Assembly: GCA_020832345.1 (NCBI GenBank)
Contig: JAFIEY010000203.1
Location: forward strand, 24,248 to 88,247
Length of the DNA stretch: 64,000 nt
Origin: Cryomorphaceae bacterium
GTDB taxonomy: Bacteria; Bacteroidota; Bacteroidia; Flavobacteriales; Schleiferiaceae
Direction of reading: 5' to 3'
The translations under genes and the position numbers were made by a program. Numbering within the stretch: the stretch's first letter is position 1; the number at the start of each line of letters is the position of its first letter. Below the pieces are notes generated by a model. The model worked only from the letters and a program-made list of their open reading frames with translations, had not been told where the DNA came from and searched no databases. Positions 25,081-33,909 of the stretch are shown here, one piece after another.

Positions 25081-26211
25081 TTATTTGCCGGTGAAAAAGT
25101 CCAGAATTTCCCTCTGGATCAAAGGGTTAACCAGTATAGCAAGAATGATGGAAATAATTAAGCCAATGGTGGCATTGGTCGCATCTTTGCGAATGAGTTT
25201 GAGGATTTTTTTGAGACTTCGCTTTGTTTTATATGCCGGTGCAAGTTTCATGGCCAATTCCCGTCCCGCCAGCAATCCCAAAAATACCCAGGTTGTACTC
25301 ATGGGAATATTGCTGAGGTGATAAAAGAAAAGTAGAATCATGGCGTAAACCAAGTCGATGACAGTTGCACCTTTTATTTCTTTTACATCGGACTTTTCTT
25401 TAATGATGTTTTGAATGCGGCCACCCCGAAAATACAGGAGCAAGCCCAAGCCAAAGAAGATATACGAGGCAAAAGCAATAAATTGATACAGGGACAAACT
25501 TCTCGGTAGAAATACGGCTATATTGGCCGCATCCTGCATAAGCCAAACAGCCCACAGAGCTCCGGAAATAATCCACTGCGCCAATCGCCAACCGGGGTGA
25601 TAATTGCTTTTCACAAAACGCTTTATCGGTTTTGATAAGAGATACCAAACGCTAATGGCTGTAATAAAGGCAATGAAATATCCCAGTAAACTCTTGCCCA
25701 ATACACTTGATATGCCTGCGGAGTTAGAGGAAAATGCACTGAGTAGTAAAAACGTAGTGGAAACCGGCATGCGCAGCCGCGTGAGAAAAAGCAATACCAA
25801 AGGTGCTGCAACCTGAAGATATCGAAAACTTTCCGGCGCTTGGTCAAATCCTTTGGATTGAAGTCGGCCAAAGGAGACATCACCCGCATGGGTGTACCAA
25901 CCCAAGGTCATTACACCGACAAATATCCCACCTAAAAACAACCACAATACCCACCATTTCCTATCGGCGTTTGAGGATAAGAACGTACCAATGGTTTGAA
26001 TGCTGTCGTTGGCAATTGCCGAATACCCAGCAAAGGCAAATCCCACCCACATGGCGATATAGGGGTATGGATAAAGAACTCCGGTAATGAGAAAGAGAAA
26101 AAAGAGCATCCGCAAAAACTTGCGCTCTTTAAACAGGAACATTCGAGTGACTCGCGACCGCTTTCCAATAAACGGTGAGTCGTACTTTTTATCCAGCTTT
26201 TTGAAATTCAT
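25081..26211 (-). CDS. PiT-family-like inorganic phosphate transporter
   Basis: 376 residues from ATG 26211; the longer frame adds 40 non-conserved residues. About ten membrane helices. The two internally related signatures of PiT carriers are visible: AIANDSIQTIGTFLSSN with LRMPVSTTFLLLSAFSS in the first half, and LSNIPMSTTWVFLGLLAGRE in the second. PiT proteins carry phosphate with Na+ or H+. The degenerate GANDxxN motif (AIANDSIQ) makes the substrate uncertain. The N-terminal ~35 residues are Lys/Arg-rich and cytoplasmic. Confidence 0.75.
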   Translation of the reverse strand: MNFKKLDKKYDSPFIGKRSRVTRMFLFKERKFLRMLFFLFLITGVLYPYPYIAMWVGFAFAGYSAIANDSIQTIGTFLSSNADRKWWVLWLFLGGIFVGVMTLGWYTHAGDVSFGRLQSKGFDQAPESFRYLQVAAPLVLLFLTRLRMPVSTTFLLLSAFSSNSAGISSVLGKSLLGYFIAFITAISVWYLLSKPIKRFVKSNYHPGWRLAQWIISGALWAVWLMQDAANIAVFLPRSLSLYQFIAFASYIFFGLGLLLYFRGGRIQNIIKEKSDVKEIKGATVIDLVYAMILLFFYHLSNIPMSTTWVFLGLLAGRELAMKLAPAYKTKRSLKKILKLIRKDATNATIGLIISIILAILVNPLIQREILDFFTGK

Positions 26212-26312
26212 GGGCGGGCAAAATGCCTGGGTTATTTTCGACGGTGCAAAGAAAACATATAACCCACAACTTACACCATGGTAACAGTAATTTAATATTG
26301 GTTTTTTTCGCG

Positions 26313-26343
26313 TTGCACATATTTCTTTCAACCCGTACCTTTG
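26313..26343 (+). promoter_or_regulatory. Promoter of paaZ
   Basis: TTG (26313-26315), 20-bp spacer, TACCTTTG (26336-26343), an almost ideal Bacteroidota promoter 33 bp before the start codon at 26376. Confidence 0.7.
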
Positions 26344-26375
26344 GAAACTTATACAATCAAAAAAACGATTAAATA

Positions 26376-28424
26376 ATGCATACGTATCAGAGTTATGTCA
26401 TGGGGCAATGGATCTCCGGCGAAGGTGTTGAATTAGAATTAGCCAACGCGGTGACGGGTGAAAATATGGGCGCCATCAGTGCCATCGGAATTGATTTTGG
26501 TGCTGTCCTGGATTATGGAAGGAAAAACAGCAAAACCCTCCGAAATATGACTTTCCTGCAAAGGGGAATTATGCTTAAAAAACTTGCTTTATTCTTGATG
26601 GAAAATAAAGCTAAATACTATAAACTCAGCTTTGCGACCGGCGCCACAAAAATCGATTCATGGATCGATATCGAAGGGGGAATTGGAAATTTGTTTGCCA
26701 ATGCATCCCTTCGACGCCAATTTCCAAACCTGCCCTATTACGTGGACGGACAAGCGGCAGCACTTTCCAAAAACGGCACTTTTATAGGTCATCATATCAT
26801 GGTGCCAAAGCGTGGAGTTGCTGTGCATATCAATGCGTTTAATTTTCCCATTTGGGGCATGCTGGAGAAAATTGCGGTCAATTTACTCGCAGGGGTTCCT
26901 TGTGTAGTCAAACCATCGGAATACACCGGCTACCTCACGGAGATTATGGTGCGCGATATCATTGATTCTAAAATTCTTCCCGAAGGTGCCCTGCAATTAA
27001 TTACGGGATTGGGCCATGGCATCCTCGATCATGTTACAAATCAAGATGTGGTAACTTTTACGGGAAGTGCAGCCACCGGAAAAAAACTCAAAGCCCATCC
27101 GAGAATTTTGGAAGAATCTGTGCCTTTTAATATGGAAGCTGATTCCCTAAATGCCTCTGTTTTGGGTCCGGATGTAAAAGCCGGAGACGAGGAATTTGAT
27201 ATTTTTGTGAAGGAGGTGCATCGAGAAATGACGGTAAAGGCCGGTCAAAAATGTACTGCGATCAGGAGAATTCTCGTGCCTCACCACTTGGCTGATGACG
27301 TGCAGATAGCCCTTGGTCAACGTTTGGCTAAAACCACCATCGGCGACCCGCAGGCCGAAGGGGTGCGGATGGGTGCACTGGCAACTCGCTTGCAGGTTGA
27401 ACGCGTAAAGGAAAGTGTTGAACAACTTATGCGCGATCAGGAAATTGTGTACGATGGAGGAAAAGATATGCAACTCATTAATGCAGATCCGGCAAAAGGC
27501 GCGTTTATGGCGCCCATGCTCTTCCGCAATGATGATCCCTTCAACAAAACAGCCTGTCATAACATCGAAGCTTTTGGGCCGGTTTCCACACTAATTCCGT
27601 ACAACAATATCGAAGAGGCTGTGAGCATAACCGCCATGGGTAAAGGATCTTTGGTAACTTCCATCATTACAAATGATGACCGAATTGCAACTGAGTTTGC
27701 CGTAGAGGCAGCACCATACAACGGCAGGGTGTTGGTACTTAACCGTCGCTGTGCCAAAGAAAGCACCGGTCACGGTTCGCCTATGCCGTTGCTTACCCAC
27801 GGTGGTCCCGGTAGGGCAGGGGGTGGCGAAGAGATGGGTGGTATGCGCGGCGTTATGCATTATCTGCAACGTACTGCAATACAGGGTCACCCTGATACCA
27901 TCACTGCCATTTCTGGCATTTATCAGCCAGGTGCAACTCGTCCGGAGGCCAATCCGCACGTGTTCCGACAATACTTTGAAGACCTTGTGGTTGGCGATAC
28001 GGTTTATACCGCCAAACATACTGTGAGCGATGCAGATATTGTCAATTTTGCCAATGTAAGCGGTGATAATTTTTACGCCCACATGGATGCTACTTCTTTG
28101 GAAGGAACCATTTTTGAGCAGCGGGTGGCACACGGTTACTTCGTTTTGAGCAAAGCTGCCGGTTTATTCGTCGATGCAAAAAAGGGTCCCGTTTTGCTCA
28201 ACTACGGTTTGGAAGAATGTCGGTTTACCAAACCTGTTTATCCCGGCGCAACCATTGGGGTGAAGTTTACCGTGAAGGAAAAACTCGATCAGGAAAAGCG
28301 ATCTGAGGAAGATATTGCCAAAGGCATTGTTAAGTTTTTGGTTGATGTATATGACGAAACCGGTGAAACCGTTGCGTTGGCAACTATTTTAACGATGGTA
28401 AAGAAACGCGACCAATCTGAATAG
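26376..28424 (+). CDS. paaZ: Bifunctional oxepin-CoA hydrolase / 3-oxo-5,6-dehydrosuberyl-CoA semialdehyde dehydrogenase (PaaZ)
   Basis: 682 residues. Residues ~1-520 form an aldehyde dehydrogenase: VVKPSEYTGYLTEIMV, DVVTFTGSAATGKKL (NAD site), AGQKCTAIRRILVP with the catalytic Cys. Residues ~535-680 form a MaoC-like hotdog hydratase: YFEDLVVGDTVYTAKHTVSD, GDNFYAHMD and RVAHGYFVLSKAAG. In the phenylacetate route it opens the oxepin-CoA ring and oxidises the semialdehyde. None of paaABCDE, paaJ or paaK is present here, so the rest of the pathway must be elsewhere or the enzyme serves another acyl-CoA. Strong own promoter. Confidence 0.93.
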   Translation: MHTYQSYVMGQWISGEGVELELANAVTGENMGAISAIGIDFGAVLDYGRKNSKTLRNMTFLQRGIMLKKLALFLMENKAKYYKLSFATGATKIDSWIDIEGGIGNLFANASLRRQFPNLPYYVDGQAAALSKNGTFIGHHIMVPKRGVAVHINAFNFPIWGMLEKIAVNLLAGVPCVVKPSEYTGYLTEIMVRDIIDSKILPEGALQLITGLGHGILDHVTNQDVVTFTGSAATGKKLKAHPRILEESVPFNMEADSLNASVLGPDVKAGDEEFDIFVKEVHREMTVKAGQKCTAIRRILVPHHLADDVQIALGQRLAKTTIGDPQAEGVRMGALATRLQVERVKESVEQLMRDQEIVYDGGKDMQLINADPAKGAFMAPMLFRNDDPFNKTACHNIEAFGPVSTLIPYNNIEEAVSITAMGKGSLVTSIITNDDRIATEFAVEAAPYNGRVLVLNRRCAKESTGHGSPMPLLTHGGPGRAGGGEEMGGMRGVMHYLQRTAIQGHPDTITAISGIYQPGATRPEANPHVFRQYFEDLVVGDTVYTAKHTVSDADIVNFANVSGDNFYAHMDATSLEGTIFEQRVAHGYFVLSKAAGLFVDAKKGPVLLNYGLEECRFTKPVYPGATIGVKFTVKEKLDQEKRSEEDIAKGIVKFLVDVYDETGETVALATILTMVKKRDQSE

Positions 28425-28451
28425 TCCCGGTTATTTTTCTGAAAAGACTTT

Positions 28452-29897
28452 TTAAAGCATGGGAGACAACAGTCTTGCCAGTCGCTCACTCAGCAATTTT
28501 GTTTTTGGGCGTAGCTGCCATGCCTCAAAATCAACCTTTCGGGCATGGGCTAAATCTTCCTGAAATACCAGCTTGTGTTCAGCGGCAAAAGCTCGGTCAT
28601 AAATTACAGCGTTAAGTTCAAAATTTAAGTCGAAGCTTCGGGTATCCATATTGGCCGTTCCCACCACGGAGAGGTTGTCGTCTATAATCATGGTTTTGGC
28701 GTGTATGAATCCCTTTTGGTATAAATACACTTCAACCCCGATGGCCATTAAATCGTTGTAATACGAGTATGCAGCTGCGTTCACCAATCGAGAATCGGAT
28801 TTTTCTGGAACCAACAGTTTTACCTTTATCCCGCTAATTGCAGCGACTTTTATGGCGTCTTTTACGCTTTCACCGGGTATGAAATAAGGCGTTGTGATAC
28901 AAATTTCTCGTTGCGCAACCGATATGGCCTTGATCAAAGAAAGCATGATGGTAGGGGAGGGGCAGTCTGGTCCCCCCGCTGCAATTTGCACCAATGCATT
29001 GTGGCCCGGACATGGTTTTCCCGGAAAATACGTATCTTTCATTTGGAGGGACTGACTAGCGCAAAAGTTCCAATCGGCAAAAAATTGATATTGAAGAAAA
29101 TATACACCGGGTCCTTGTAATCTTAGATGTGTGTCTCGCCAGAAATTTTCATTTCCCTGGTTGATATATCGGTCGCTTACATTGATGCCTCCGGTATAGG
29201 CAATTTCCCCGTCGATGATCACACTTTTACGATGGTTTCGGTAGTTGATTCTATTGGCTAAAAATCCAAATCTAATTTTGTTGTACGGGAAAATTTGAAC
29301 CCCACAACGACGCAGTTTTTCGGTGGCTTTTTTTCCAAAATCCCGACTGCCAAAGTCGTCGTATATAAAGCGGACTTCTACACCGGATTTGGCCTTTTCG
29401 GAAATGGCTTCAATGATTTCACCGCCAATCCCATCATTTTCAAAAATGTAATATTGTAGGTGGATGTGGTGTTTAGCCCTGGCAATGTCTTCCAAAAGTC
29501 GGGGGAATTTCTCCTCTCCATTTATCAATAACTCCACTTTGTTGCCGTCGGTTAGCGGACTGGAATTTTCGTTGAAAAGTAATTCGACTAAACCCGAGGC
29601 AGCACCTATTTCTTTGGGATGATTATTTATCCGGTCTAGGGTTTTGCCTAAAATGTTTTCCCCTAATCTTTTTCTTAGCAGTCCATCGGTTACCACTTTC
29701 TTTCGGTAAATCTTCCGTTTGCGGTAATTGATTCCGAAAATAAAATAGAAAACCATTCCAAAAACCGGCAATAGTAAAGCAAATAGAATATACGCAATCG
29801 CTTTTACCGAATGATTGGTTTCATATACGATTTTCAGGCATACAAGGCCGAGAATGATGTAGTATATGATGTTGAGAAACAGGAAATCTTCGAGCAT
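28452..29897 (-). CDS. cls: Cardiolipin synthase (phospholipase D family)
   Basis: 481 residues, typical length. Two N-terminal membrane helices with a PLDc_N motif (residues ~5-60), then two HKD motifs: HRKSVIIDGEIAYTGG (~218) and HAKTMIIDDNLSVVGTANMD (~400). It condenses two phosphatidylglycerol molecules (or PG with another phospholipid) to cardiolipin in the inner membrane. Convergent with paaZ. A possible -7 element TACTTTTG lies at 29930-29923. Confidence 0.93.
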   Translation of the reverse strand: MLEDFLFLNIIYYIILGLVCLKIVYETNHSVKAIAYILFALLLPVFGMVFYFIFGINYRKRKIYRKKVVTDGLLRKRLGENILGKTLDRINNHPKEIGAASGLVELLFNENSSPLTDGNKVELLINGEEKFPRLLEDIARAKHHIHLQYYIFENDGIGGEIIEAISEKAKSGVEVRFIYDDFGSRDFGKKATEKLRRCGVQIFPYNKIRFGFLANRINYRNHRKSVIIDGEIAYTGGINVSDRYINQGNENFWRDTHLRLQGPGVYFLQYQFFADWNFCASQSLQMKDTYFPGKPCPGHNALVQIAAGGPDCPSPTIMLSLIKAISVAQREICITTPYFIPGESVKDAIKVAAISGIKVKLLVPEKSDSRLVNAAAYSYYNDLMAIGVEVYLYQKGFIHAKTMIIDDNLSVVGTANMDTRSFDLNFELNAVIYDRAFAAEHKLVFQEDLAHARKVDFEAWQLRPKTKLLSERLARLLSPML

Positions 29898-29944
29898 GGT
29901 GGTTGGTGGTGTTCAAAGACTCCAAAAGTACTACCAAAGACTAT

Positions 29945-30562
29945 TTAGGATTCGTTTTCTAACTCTTCAATCATAGTAGATATTTTTTGGAGATATTTCC
30001 CAAAAGCGATATGGTTGAGTTTTCGCGCCAGAAGGTAGCTCAGTGGTGTGAGTACGACCAGACAAATGACCAATGCTATTTGCACAAAACCTATGGACAA
30101 AAACTCACCCACGGTACTGCCGGATCCCAATACGCCGCCGAGTAAAAAGCCTCCTGTAACGCCTACAGGATAAATGAAAACGGCTATCCTTTCACTGAGT
30201 TTTAACCAAGTCTGAAAGTTTTGGGTTAAAACCTTGAGCTGCTGAAGTAAACCTTGATCTTGTAGCTGGTACTGCTTTAGTTTTTGGCGGTAATTCCAAC
30301 CAGAGTACAAAAACCAAACATTAAATGCGATCAAAATGGCCAGGGCAATTTGTACTTGCCAAATGGGGTACATCACGATGATAACGGCATAGGCAATCGT
30401 CAGGATTACCCCATAGTATAGGTTGGCGTTTAGGTGTTTTTTCAAAACCTGTAGCGGCTGGTTCGATGTTTTATTGGCCAGCTTTTTCCAGTTGATTTTT
30501 GGCAGATTATTTTCTCCACGAATGGATTTTTGCCAGTAATCATTTAAGTCCAATTCGCTCAT
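29945..30562 (-). CDS. Membrane protein downstream of the ECF sigma factor
   Basis: 205 residues. An N-terminal soluble part (~1-45: SELDLNDYWQKSIRGENNLP) precedes two pairs of hydrophobic helices (~48-90 and ~125-185) with a charged, coiled segment between them. It overlaps the sigma gene by 23 bp, so translation is coupled. By position it may act as a regulator of that sigma factor, but no zinc or other anti-sigma motif is visible. Last gene of the PadR-PspC-sigma operon. Confidence 0.7.
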   Translation of the reverse strand: MSELDLNDYWQKSIRGENNLPKINWKKLANKTSNQPLQVLKKHLNANLYYGVILTIAYAVIIVMYPIWQVQIALAILIAFNVWFLYSGWNYRQKLKQYQLQDQGLLQQLKVLTQNFQTWLKLSERIAVFIYPVGVTGGFLLGGVLGSGSTVGEFLSIGFVQIALVICLVVLTPLSYLLARKLNHIAFGKYLQKISTMIEELENES

Positions 30563-31061
30563 ATTGCTGTACTATTTCCGTAAGTTTAATTTTGATTCGA
30601 TGGAGTTTGACACTGGTGTGATTTAAGGAAATTCCCAGAAATTCTGCAATTTCAGGATTTGAAAATCCGTCGAGGTGCATCATCACCAAAGTGCGCTCTA
30701 TCTCACTCAATTGTTTTATGGCCTTTCTCAACACTTCGGAGCGTTCACGTGTTTCTGATTGATCTTCAAACGCAGTTTGCTCAGGAACAGCGTCCAGTGA
30801 GCTGTGTTTTCTTTTCTTTTCTTTGCGAATGGCTGTTAGCACGGTGTTGAGGCAAATTTTATACAACCATGTGCTGAATTTTGCATCTCCGCGAAATCGG
30901 TTTTTTGCGTGCCAAGTTTGAAGCAACACCTCCTGGTAGAGATCTTCCTTTTCCTCCGGCTCATCTACATACATGTGTAAAATCTTGTAGATGATGCCTT
31001 TGTTTTCCTCTATTTGCGCTAAAAATGCTTGTTCTGTCACAAAGTTATTGTCTTTGGCCAT
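30540..31061 (-). CDS. RNA polymerase ECF sigma factor
   Basis: 173 residues from ATG 31061; a TTG 15 bp upstream is less likely. Sigma-70 region 2: EEKEDLYQEVLLQTWHAKNRF and FSTWLYKICLNTVL, then a linker with Glu/Asp, then region 4: KQLSEIERTLVMMHLDGFSN with IAEFLGISLNHTSVKLHRIK helix-turn-helix. It directs RNA polymerase to an extracytoplasmic-stress type regulon. Encoded after a PspC-domain protein and before a membrane protein, which suggests envelope-stress control. Confidence 0.92.
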   Translation of the reverse strand: MAKDNNFVTEQAFLAQIEENKGIIYKILHMYVDEPEEKEDLYQEVLLQTWHAKNRFRGDAKFSTWLYKICLNTVLTAIRKEKKRKHSSLDAVPEQTAFEDQSETRERSEVLRKAIKQLSEIERTLVMMHLDGFSNPEIAEFLGISLNHTSVKLHRIKIKLTEIVQQYERIGLK

Positions 31062-31105
31062 TGAATAAGTATTCAAACTTACTTAAATATTACAACGGTT
31101 GAAGA

Positions 31106-32656
31106 TTAAATTTCTGTTTGGGTGGTATCTCCCGTATTCCTGTGCAAGGTTTGCCAGCCCGTTTGAATGGAATAATGGTTGTCTCCTGAAGTAATGAAGT
31201 TTTCCACATACTCATCCGTGTGCAAGACAACCCCATCGGGTAAATACACCAGTATGTGAAGCATCATTTTCCTATCCACATGCGCTTCGCTGCTTTGGTA
31301 AAAACTCGGGAATATGAGTTTGTTTCCCTTTTTTGTAATGGCATAGTCAATATCACCGGCAATTTTTCTCGCTTTATGGACTTCTGAAGCATAGGCTGTT
31401 TTGCGCACCCGTATTTTACCACTTTTGTCGGTGGACTGGGCTAAGGTGATTTTGATATTTGATCCGTACGCGAATTTCTTGTCGTTTTCGTCAAACTTCA
31501 AAATATTGCGATGGGTATTCCTTTCAGGGAATTCGCTGTACCTAAGGTCGTGATTCATAACAATGTATAATGTATCTCCCGTCGAAATCGGATAGTCGAT
31601 TACGGTTATGATTTCCCCCGTTTTCCTATCCTTCAAATTATTCTTTAGACTTAAATATCCAAACGCACCAATAGAAATAAACCACATCGCGAGTAAACTC
31701 AGGAATACAGGAAGCTGAAGTAGTTTTATATTATTTTTTATGAGCTGAAGACCCAGCGCAAATAGCATATACAATGGAATGCCGGCCACGAGTAACACCA
31801 AAAGCATGGAAAGCCATGCGGGAACTTGCGGTGCTAATTCTGCAATTGGGGGAAAATCAATAGCGATGTCGGAAACTCCGAATAGGCCGATGGCGCCCAT
31901 GGTGATTACAAATATCATGATACTAATCAATGATAACCCACAAATAGAAACCAGGAGAAACCCCAAAATTCGAATGACTATTTTGATTAGGTTTCGCAGG
32001 ACATCATCCAATACAGAAAATAAGTTTTGGATAAAATGCTTTAGGTTTTCTCTGGATCCTTCAAAAGGTTTGTTGTTTAATGCATTTTTCGCTTTTGAAA
32101 ACTCCTCGCGAAACCGACCTTCGATGGTTCCCAAATTAATGGGCTCCCCGCGCATGGCCAATTTTTCTGCCGTGGTTCTGGCTCTGGGAATGACTAAAAC
32201 CAAAATGATATACAGAAAAAAGAAAAACCCCTGACTGACAAAGAGCAATATAAAATAAACGAGTCGCACCCAGAGGGCTTCAACGTTTAGATAATGTGCC
32301 AATCCCGCACAAACGCCGCCAATATATCCGTTTTCGGAATCTCGAAACAGTTGTTTTTTGGGTTTTTCTTCGGGTGGTGAAATAGAATCATCCTCCACGA
32401 TATAGTCCTCTGGTTTGCCCATGATGGCAATGATTTCATAGATAATCTCCTTCGAGACGGCATGTCGTTCGGTAGGGATTCTTTCTAGGATTAATTCTCC
32501 GATTCGGTCTTCAATGTCACCCATGATTTCGTCTCGTCCTGCTTCCCCCTGTAGGGAAGTCTTGATGGAATTGAGATAGCCCTGAAGTTGGGCATAGGCA
32601 TCTTCATCCACATGGAAGACGAGCTTTCCCAGATTTATGCTAATGGTCTTATTCAT
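31106..32656 (-). CDS. PspC-domain membrane protein
   Basis: 516 residues. The N-terminal ~90 residues are soluble (AYAQLQGYLNSIKTSLQGEA, EIMGDIEDRIGELI). The PspC domain (~110-165) reads GYIGGVCAGLAHYLNVEALW followed by a hydrophobic helix. Three to four more helices follow, then a C-terminal beta-rich domain from ~350 (GDTLYIVMNHDLRYSEF). PspC domains are linked to envelope-stress sensing. It overlaps padR upstream by 4 bp and precedes the ECF sigma gene, so the four genes form one regulatory unit. Confidence 0.88.
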   Translation of the reverse strand: MNKTISINLGKLVFHVDEDAYAQLQGYLNSIKTSLQGEAGRDEIMGDIEDRIGELILERIPTERHAVSKEIIYEIIAIMGKPEDYIVEDDSISPPEEKPKKQLFRDSENGYIGGVCAGLAHYLNVEALWVRLVYFILLFVSQGFFFFLYIILVLVIPRARTTAEKLAMRGEPINLGTIEGRFREEFSKAKNALNNKPFEGSRENLKHFIQNLFSVLDDVLRNLIKIVIRILGFLLVSICGLSLISIMIFVITMGAIGLFGVSDIAIDFPPIAELAPQVPAWLSMLLVLLVAGIPLYMLFALGLQLIKNNIKLLQLPVFLSLLAMWFISIGAFGYLSLKNNLKDRKTGEIITVIDYPISTGDTLYIVMNHDLRYSEFPERNTHRNILKFDENDKKFAYGSNIKITLAQSTDKSGKIRVRKTAYASEVHKARKIAGDIDYAITKKGNKLIFPSFYQSSEAHVDRKMMLHILVYLPDGVVLHTDEYVENFITSGDNHYSIQTGWQTLHRNTGDTTQTEI

Positions 32657-32994
32657 GATGCAGTGTTTTTTGGTTTGGTAATGGATTCAACCGCGTACTG
32701 TAGATCTTTCCAGGTTGTTGATAGTTCAGAGATAAAGGCTTTTCCCGCTGTGGTAATTGCGTAGTATTTCCGCGGTGGGCCACCCGTGCTTTCCTCCCAT
32801 CGGTACTGAAGTAGCCCGGCATTTTTCAGCCGGGTCAGCAGCGGATATATAGTTCCCTCTACCACGATGAGTTTCGCGTTTTTTAAGGTTTCGAGTATCT
32901 CCGCAGCATAGGCGTCGTTGTTCTGTAAAATTGACAAAATACAATACTCTAAAATTCCTTTACGCATTTGCGCTTTTGTGTTTTCAATGTTCAT
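32653..32994 (-). CDS. PadR-family transcriptional regulator
   Basis: 113 residues from ATG 32994 (a TTG start 10 codons upstream is less likely). Winged helix: LEYCILSILQNNDAYAAEIL, VVEGTIYPLLTRLKNAGLLQYRWEE and GPPRKYYAITTAGKAF, the classic PadR wing. It is expected to repress its own operon and so control the PspC protein and the sigma factor. A -7 element TATCTTTG lies at 33029-33022, 28 bp upstream. Confidence 0.92.
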   Translation of the reverse strand: MNIENTKAQMRKGILEYCILSILQNNDAYAAEILETLKNAKLIVVEGTIYPLLTRLKNAGLLQYRWEESTGGPPRKYYAITTAGKAFISELSTTWKDLQYAVESITKPKNTAS

Positions 32995-33021
32995 GTTGAC
33001 ATTGTTGATTAATTGAGACGG

Positions 33022-33029
33022 CAAAGATA
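33022..33029 (-). promoter_or_regulatory. -7 element for the padR-pspC-sigma operon
   Basis: CAAAGATA on the plus strand (TATCTTTG on the minus) lies 28 bp before the padR start. No good -33 TTG is seen at the right distance, which is compatible with a regulated promoter. Confidence 0.5.
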
Positions 33030-33123
33030 TGTTTTAAAAACAGTACCTTGTATAGCATAGTATATTGTTTTAGTAAAAAATTAAGAATTTTAGGTTGAGA
33101 AAAATTAGGAGAAACTTCTATTT

Positions 33124-33266
33124 TGGTTTTACTCCAAAAAGGATGATTTCAATCAAAATCGACGCCGAGGGGATTTTTGAGCCGTAGCTAACCATTTGTT
33201 AGTGAGGATTCAAAATCTACCGACAAGGAGGATTTTCGCAGAAAGGTGCTTTTTGGAGCAGATACC
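33124..33266 (+). repeat. Dispersed ~140-bp structured element, copy D
   Basis: About 143 bp in the same orientation as copy C. It carries the ACTCCAAAAAGG / CTTTTTGGAG terminal variant, an intact AAAATC/GATTTT first hairpin with full-length loop, and an intact CTAAC/GTTAG central hairpin with a changed loop (CATTT instead of CAGCT). The outermost six bases are degraded at both ends (TGGTTT, GATACC). It sits in the divergent region between padR and apt, ending 47 bp before the apt start. Confidence 0.82.
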
Positions 33267-33313
33267 ATTCTTAAAGGTTTTTATTTTCTTATATTGCCAA
33301 AAAATTCATTGGA

Positions 33314-33832
33314 ATGGAAGCACTAGCAAAAGCCATAAGAGATATTCAGGACTTTCCCAAAAAGGGGATTGTATATAAAGATATTACCCCGGTTTTTCAG
33401 AATCCTGATTTGCTTGAGGCGGTCGTTCAGGCGTCCGTCAATCAGTTGGTATCTCTCAGACCCGAGGCCATCGTGGGGATAGAGGCCAGGGGATTTTTAC
33501 TGGGCGTATTGTTGGCCAATCGACTGGGAATTCCTTTTGTGTTGTTGCGAAAAGAGGGGAAATTACCATATACGACCATCGTGGAAGCCTATAGTCTTGA
33601 ATATGGAAATTCTGCGCTGGAAATGCACACTGACGCGCTAAAAAAGGACGCTCGGGTCGTTATTCATGATGATGTGCTTGCCACCGGCGGGACTGCGCAT
33701 GCGGCAGTAAAACTTGTGGAAAGAGGTGGCGGAAAAGTTGTGGGCGTACATTGTATGCTGGAACTGGGGTTTTTAAAAGCGCGTGCATCCTTTTCCGAAG
33801 GCCTGCCCATCATGGCTTTACACACGGTATAA
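33314..33832 (+). CDS. apt: Adenine phosphoribosyltransferase
   Basis: 172 residues, exactly the family size. IRDIQDFPKKGIVYKDITPV at the N-terminus, EARGFLLGVLLANRLGIPFV, and the PRPP loop VVIHDDVLATGGTAHAAVKL. It converts adenine and PRPP to AMP in purine salvage. Start chosen at ATG 33314, the first in frame, with the conserved ALAKAIRDI right behind. Repeat copy D lies immediately upstream and may form part of the promoter or leader. Confidence 0.96.
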   Translation: MEALAKAIRDIQDFPKKGIVYKDITPVFQNPDLLEAVVQASVNQLVSLRPEAIVGIEARGFLLGVLLANRLGIPFVLLRKEGKLPYTTIVEAYSLEYGNSALEMHTDALKKDARVVIHDDVLATGGTAHAAVKLVERGGGKVVGVHCMLELGFLKARASFSEGLPIMALHTV

Positions 33833-33844
33833 ATGATTTGTATT

Positions 33845-33852
33845 TACCTTTG
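33845..33852 (+). promoter_or_regulatory. -7 element for tryptophan 2,3-dioxygenase
   Basis: TACCTTTG lies 58 bp before the start at 33910, just after the apt stop. No clear -33 TTG at the expected distance. Confidence 0.45.
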
Positions 33853-33909
33853 TGACAATCTAAATTCCTCCCGTATTTTAGCCGCCATTAACCAAATATT
33901 CAGGCTGTC

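Noticed and set aside
27147..28133. Minus-strand frames of 137 and 180 codons inside paaZ
   Set aside because: The paaZ product is full length with both domains, and these are shadows of its codon usage.
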